A stretch of DNA of 64,000 nucleotides, from the NCBI GenBank assembly GCA_030063045.1, contig JAQSEB010000173.1, positions 930,001 through 994,000 of the forward strand. Direction: 5' to 3'. Under the pieces are notes generated by a model, which saw only the letters and a program-made list of their open reading frames with translations, ran no database searches and was not told the origin of the DNA. Each line of letters opens with the position of its first letter. Within the stretch, counting starts at the first letter, position 1. The translations under genes and the position numbers were made by a program. The DNA comes from Pratylenchus scribneri. Lineage: Eukaryota; Nematoda; Chromadorea; Rhabditida; Pratylenchidae. Of this stretch, positions 60,607 through 64,000 are shown piece by piece.

Positions 60607-61180
60607 TATTGGATATATTTAAAAAAATATTGAGAATCAATTTGTCAGCATTTATAATCTCTGGGAATCCATAAAATATCTGTATTAAAAAAGAAAACGT
60701 TTTGCTCTGCCATTTAAAATCTGGAGGATAAGGAATTTAAATAGAAAATTGTAATAAATTTTTTATTTATACAATAAAATAAAATTAAATGATAATTATT
60801 TGGATGAATATAAAATAATTAAGAATCAATTTACAAAATATTTTATTATAAAAAAAATTGTCTCTTGTAGAAGATATTGAAAAAAATATTCATACAGCTT
60901 AAATATTAAAATAATTTAAAATTTATTAAAATTTTACCTTCAAATTATAAAAATGAATTTTATTTTCAATATAAATTAATAATAAAAATATAATTTTTAA
61001 TTGTAATTAAATAGCATATTAACAGATTACGGTTTAAGCGCATGCATGTCGTAAATTATATAATAATAATTCTATTGAAAAATTTAAATTGCAATAATAT
61101 CAAGAAATTTTTCCTAATATTTAAATTTTTTAATTGAGCCTTTCCATAAAAAATTAAATTATTTATTTATTCTTTAACAG

Positions 61181-61249
61181 GTAATTTCCTTCTTCAATCG
61201 TCGATTATTGCGTCTTAGAAATTATTCACTATATAACAAATTTTACTGA
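61181..61249 (+). CDS. Exon-like island after a clear acceptor, frame uncertain
   Basis: The acceptor 'attctttaacag' ends at 61180. One frame reads VISFFNRRLLRLRNYSLYNK and stops at TGA 61247; another reads FPSSIVDYCVLEIIHYITNF and also stops at TGA. Both look plausible, which shows how little frame openness proves here. Confidence 0.25.
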   Translation, partial: VISFFNRRLLRLRNYSLYNKFY

Positions 61250-61495
61250 AACGTATTGAATAAATAAAAAATTTAATTTCAAAATGGATTTCATCTAAAT
61301 TAAATTTAATTTTGTCGTTTAACGATTAAAATAATTTGATATAAATTGTTGGGTAAATTTAAAGGCAAAAATTTTAAAATTTACATTTTTATAAAAGTTC
61401 TATTTAAAAACCAAAAAAAGCATAGATTGAAAACAAATTAAATATATAAAAATTAAAAATAGAAAATTTCAAAATAATTTATTTAATTTAATTAA

Positions 61496-61627
61496 AATAG
61501 AGAGATTCAGACACAATTGTATAAGAGCATTACATTTTCCAGTATGTCGGCAAAGTTAGCGATACATGAAAGTGATCATTTTCAAATTTTAAATGGAACG
61601 ACTTATTCGAGATTGAGAATTATTTGA
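61496..61627 (+). CDS. 43-codon island, unknown product
   Basis: After 'aaaatag' the frame reads QTQLYKSITFSSMSAKLAIH then ESDHFQILNGTTYSRLRII, TGA at 61625. Ordinary composition. No family recognised. Confidence 0.38.
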   Translation, partial: NREIQTQLYKSITFSSMSAKLAIHESDHFQILNGTTYSRLRII

Positions 61628-61790
61628 TGGTGGCAATTTAGAGAATCTATATTTTTTTAATAAATTTATAATTATGTTATATATAATAGTTTAATCAAAT
61701 AGAATATTTTTTGGAAAATATCATTATCGACTTTAAATAAAAATCCGGCATGACGAGCTCTAGCGAATAAGAACACTAATTATTTTCTAA

Positions 61791-61883
61791 AATCTAATCA
61801 TATATGAGATGGAGGAATTCCACTTTGATCGAATTTTGGCTCGACACTTCGATAAAATCCTTGTATATATAAAAAATTTTTAA
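61791..61883 (+). CDS. Short island with possible donor
   Basis: The frame with ATG at 61809 reads MEEFHFDRILARHFDKIL, then meets GTATAT at 61863, a possible donor; it stops at TAA 61881. On the same strand as the islands at 61496 and 62001, perhaps one gene. Unknown. Confidence 0.33.
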   Translation, partial: NLIIYEMEEFHFDRILARHFDKILVYIKNF

Positions 61884-62000
61884 ATTTAAAATTAATAATG
61901 ATAATACTAATATTAAATAATAATAATAATACTATTATTAAATATAAATACTATAATAAATACTAATATTAAATAATTTAAAAATTATAAAATCAAATGA

Positions 62001-62075
62001 ATATTTTTGAAATACTACGCCGCCAATGTTCGCTACGCTATCATCGGCCTAATGCTAATAATCTTCATGAAATAA
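62001..62075 (+). CDS. Short hydrophobic island, CpG-rich
   Basis: The frame reads YYAANVRYAIIGLMLIIFMK, TAA at 62073, resembling one membrane helix. The DNA from 62018 to 62050 is unusually CpG-rich for this window. Unknown. Confidence 0.28.
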   Translation: MFLKYYAANVRYAIIGLMLIIFMK

Positions 62076-62971
62076 AAGAATTTTGAAGTCCACGTAGTCG
62101 TCTTTTGACGATATTGAATTACTCTATTTGTCTGTTGAAAGTTAATTAAAAATTTTAAAAATTAAATATTATTTTAGTTAAAATAATTTAATATTCATTA
62201 AATAATTAATATATAAAATATTTAGACTAGCATCATAAGATTTTTTCTAATAATTGTTAAGTAATTTTCACATTAAATAATTTAAAATTATTTACTATAT
62301 TTTAAATGCTTTAATAATATTTCCTTGATAGACCTAAAATAAAAAAACTTAAAAATTTATCTACTTATAGATAATTTATAAATTAAATATTATAAAATTT
62401 ATATAAGATAGAATTAAAAAAATAAATGCAGAAAATATATTCTATAATTAATTTAAACAAAAGTAATAATCAATTTATTGCAGTAATATTCCATTTAAAT
62501 AAAGCGTAGGTCATAGTATTGAAAAAAAATAAAAGTATGATTATCAATTAAAAATATAAGATATTTTAAAATAAATTTTTAGTTTGCACTTTGATTCTGC
62601 AGGAATAAGAAAATAAGGATGAATTAAAGCTGATAAATATAATCAAATAAATTTGTCTACTAAATAAAATCAATATAGCTCTAAAAAACTGAGGAACATT
62701 TAGCAAAAAATTTATTTATATATTAAAAAGTAAAATTTTAATAATTTTAATAATTACTATTCTGAATAGTTGTTGAAAAGTAATGAATATTTAATATAAA
62801 AAAAAATAATTATAATTTCCGTAGGATCAATAAATCAAGAAATATGTTGAAGGATCTGTAGAAAGATAGAAAATTTTATTTAGAAAAGCATAGGAAACAA
62901 TAAAATAATAATTCATAATGTTTTTTTACAAGATAATTAAGGAAGTATTTAAAAAAAATTTTTGCACAAAT

Positions 62972-63091
62972 ATGGCGCGGCCGTGCATTGCTCCGTGTGG
63001 CCATACGCGAAGCTTAGCGCAAGTAGAAAATAATAATGAAATAAAATATTCAAGTGTAAAATATATCAAGATCAAAGATGAAATTTACTAA
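62972..63091 (+). CDS. 39-codon ORF in a CpG-rich patch
   Basis: ATG frame: MARPCIAPCGHTRSLAQVEN then NNEIKYSSVKYIKIKDEIY, TAA at 63089. C-x3-C-G-H faintly recalls part of a RING finger, which is not enough for a call. An overlapping frame (QIWRGRALLRVAIREA) is equally plausible. The first 50 bases have the highest CpG content outside the LTR elements. Confidence 0.28.
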   Translation: MARPCIAPCGHTRSLAQVENNNEIKYSSVKYIKIKDEIY

Positions 63092-64000
63092 AGAAGTAAA
63101 ACAAAAAAAATCAATAAATACTTTAACCATTTCAAACAAAAAAAATTAAACGAAAAATAAAATAAATCTTATTTAATCTAGTAGAATTTTTTCAATGTAA
63201 AATTTAATTTTATTAATTGAATAAATTTTATTTAAAAAAAATTAAAAAATGAAAATAAAAATATAAATAAATCAAATTAATTGAGATTTAAGGAAGACAC
63301 ACTCCTTTTAAAAAAGCTCAAAAAGAATTAACCAAGAGACTGTAAATGAATTCCTTATAGATCATTTTGTTTTTGTTCTTCTGTGACAAAAATTTATGGC
63401 TCAGATGTGTATAAATAATCCAAATTCAAATGCTCGACATGGACTTAAAATAAATTAAATGTTAAAAAATAATATAAAATAAAATTTCGAACCATAATTA
63501 ATAAAAATTAATATTTTATTTATTTTAATATATTAAATATTAAAGTAACATAAAAGATTGATTTAGAAAACAGAATTGAAAATTATTAAAATTTAAAAAA
63601 TAATTTAAATAAATAATCAAATTATAAACATTAATTAAGAAGAAATCGAACGCTAACGCCATAAACGAATCTGTTTTCAATTGTGGCTGCCTTCGAAACT
63701 AGAGTAAAACTTGTCCAAAAATTTGATAAAAAATTGAAAAATAATCGAAAAAATCAAATAAAAATACATAAAATCCAAATGCCAAAAAATGCGGCAAGCG
63801 TTGGAGAATATTGATTGCTAAAATCATCGACTAGTTCTAATCAGACAGAAATGACTTTCGTTATCCAAATTAAATATATTGTCCATTCTATAAAATAAAT
63901 ATATAAATGCCCTATCCATTATTAGATTGTATTAAAGACAATATCTTTATGTTTTTAATGAAAAATTTTTTAATTGAATAAACACAAAAATGTCAATGAT

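Larger units (their letters stand above)
46031..64000. other. AT-rich gene-poor stretch with islands on both strands
   Basis: As in 1-18166. Between the listed islands only A/T-rich sequence is seen; 48.3-50.9 kb and 58-60.4 kb are nearly featureless apart from repeat R4. No complete gene. Confidence 0.75.

Noticed and set aside
1..64000. Ciliate nuclear code (TAA/TAG = Gln) as the genome's code
   Set aside because: Many islands read well with it, but the long retroelement ORFs avoid TAA/TAG internally and encode every Gln as CAA/CAG, and ordinary splice borders explain several stops. Kept as a finding to test, not as the annotation.

Overview
This is 64 kb of extremely AT-rich eukaryotic DNA. 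I estimate by eye well over 75% A+T outside a few segments. No complete host gene can be read. The organism cannot be fixed from the window. Two Ty3/Gypsy-type LTR elements with standard-code reading frames, spliceosomal-type exon borders (…ttttgcag|exon|gtaaga…) and a foldback MITE fit a eukaryote with an AT-biased genome, perhaps an invertebrate such as a nematode; this is inference.

Layout: (1) 1-18.17 kb is AT-rich sequence holding many short, GC-richer 'islands' of 80-250 bp that look like single exons or decayed gene pieces. (2) 18172-22314 is a complete minus-strand LTR retrotransposon with apparently identical 267-bp LTRs and a 5-bp target duplication (AAATT). It carries a coiled-coil gag start, RNase H plus integrase, and a third ORF with a basic RS-like tail. 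Protease and most of the reverse transcriptase are missing. (3) 22.3-38.7 kb is AT-rich with more islands, including two pieces resembling Ulp1/SENP (C48) proteases. (4) 38728-39914 is a 1.19-kb near-perfect foldback element with TTA duplications; its right arm carries a ~260-bp insertion with a tRNA-like sequence. (5) 41929-46025 is a second minus-strand LTR element with apparently identical 272-bp LTRs and target duplication ATTTA, a gag-like coiled-coil ORF and no pol. (6) 46-64 kb is AT-rich with islands on both strands, including a TraB-like exon and an exon with canonical splice borders.

The two LTR elements share a primer-binding site, polypurine tract, TATA/GC-box core and a repeated leader motif, yet neither encodes reverse transcriptase. 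They look like young, trans-mobilised derivatives of one autonomous family not present here.

The islands are the least explained part. Several keep one sensible reading frame across an in-frame TAA or TAG, often where Gln would fit. This could be C-to-T decay of CAA/CAG, true introns, or a recoded genome. The retroelement ORFs use only CAA/CAG for Gln and argue for the standard code. At this base composition, open frames of 30-60 codons occur by chance, so every island is given low confidence unless a motif or splice borders support it.
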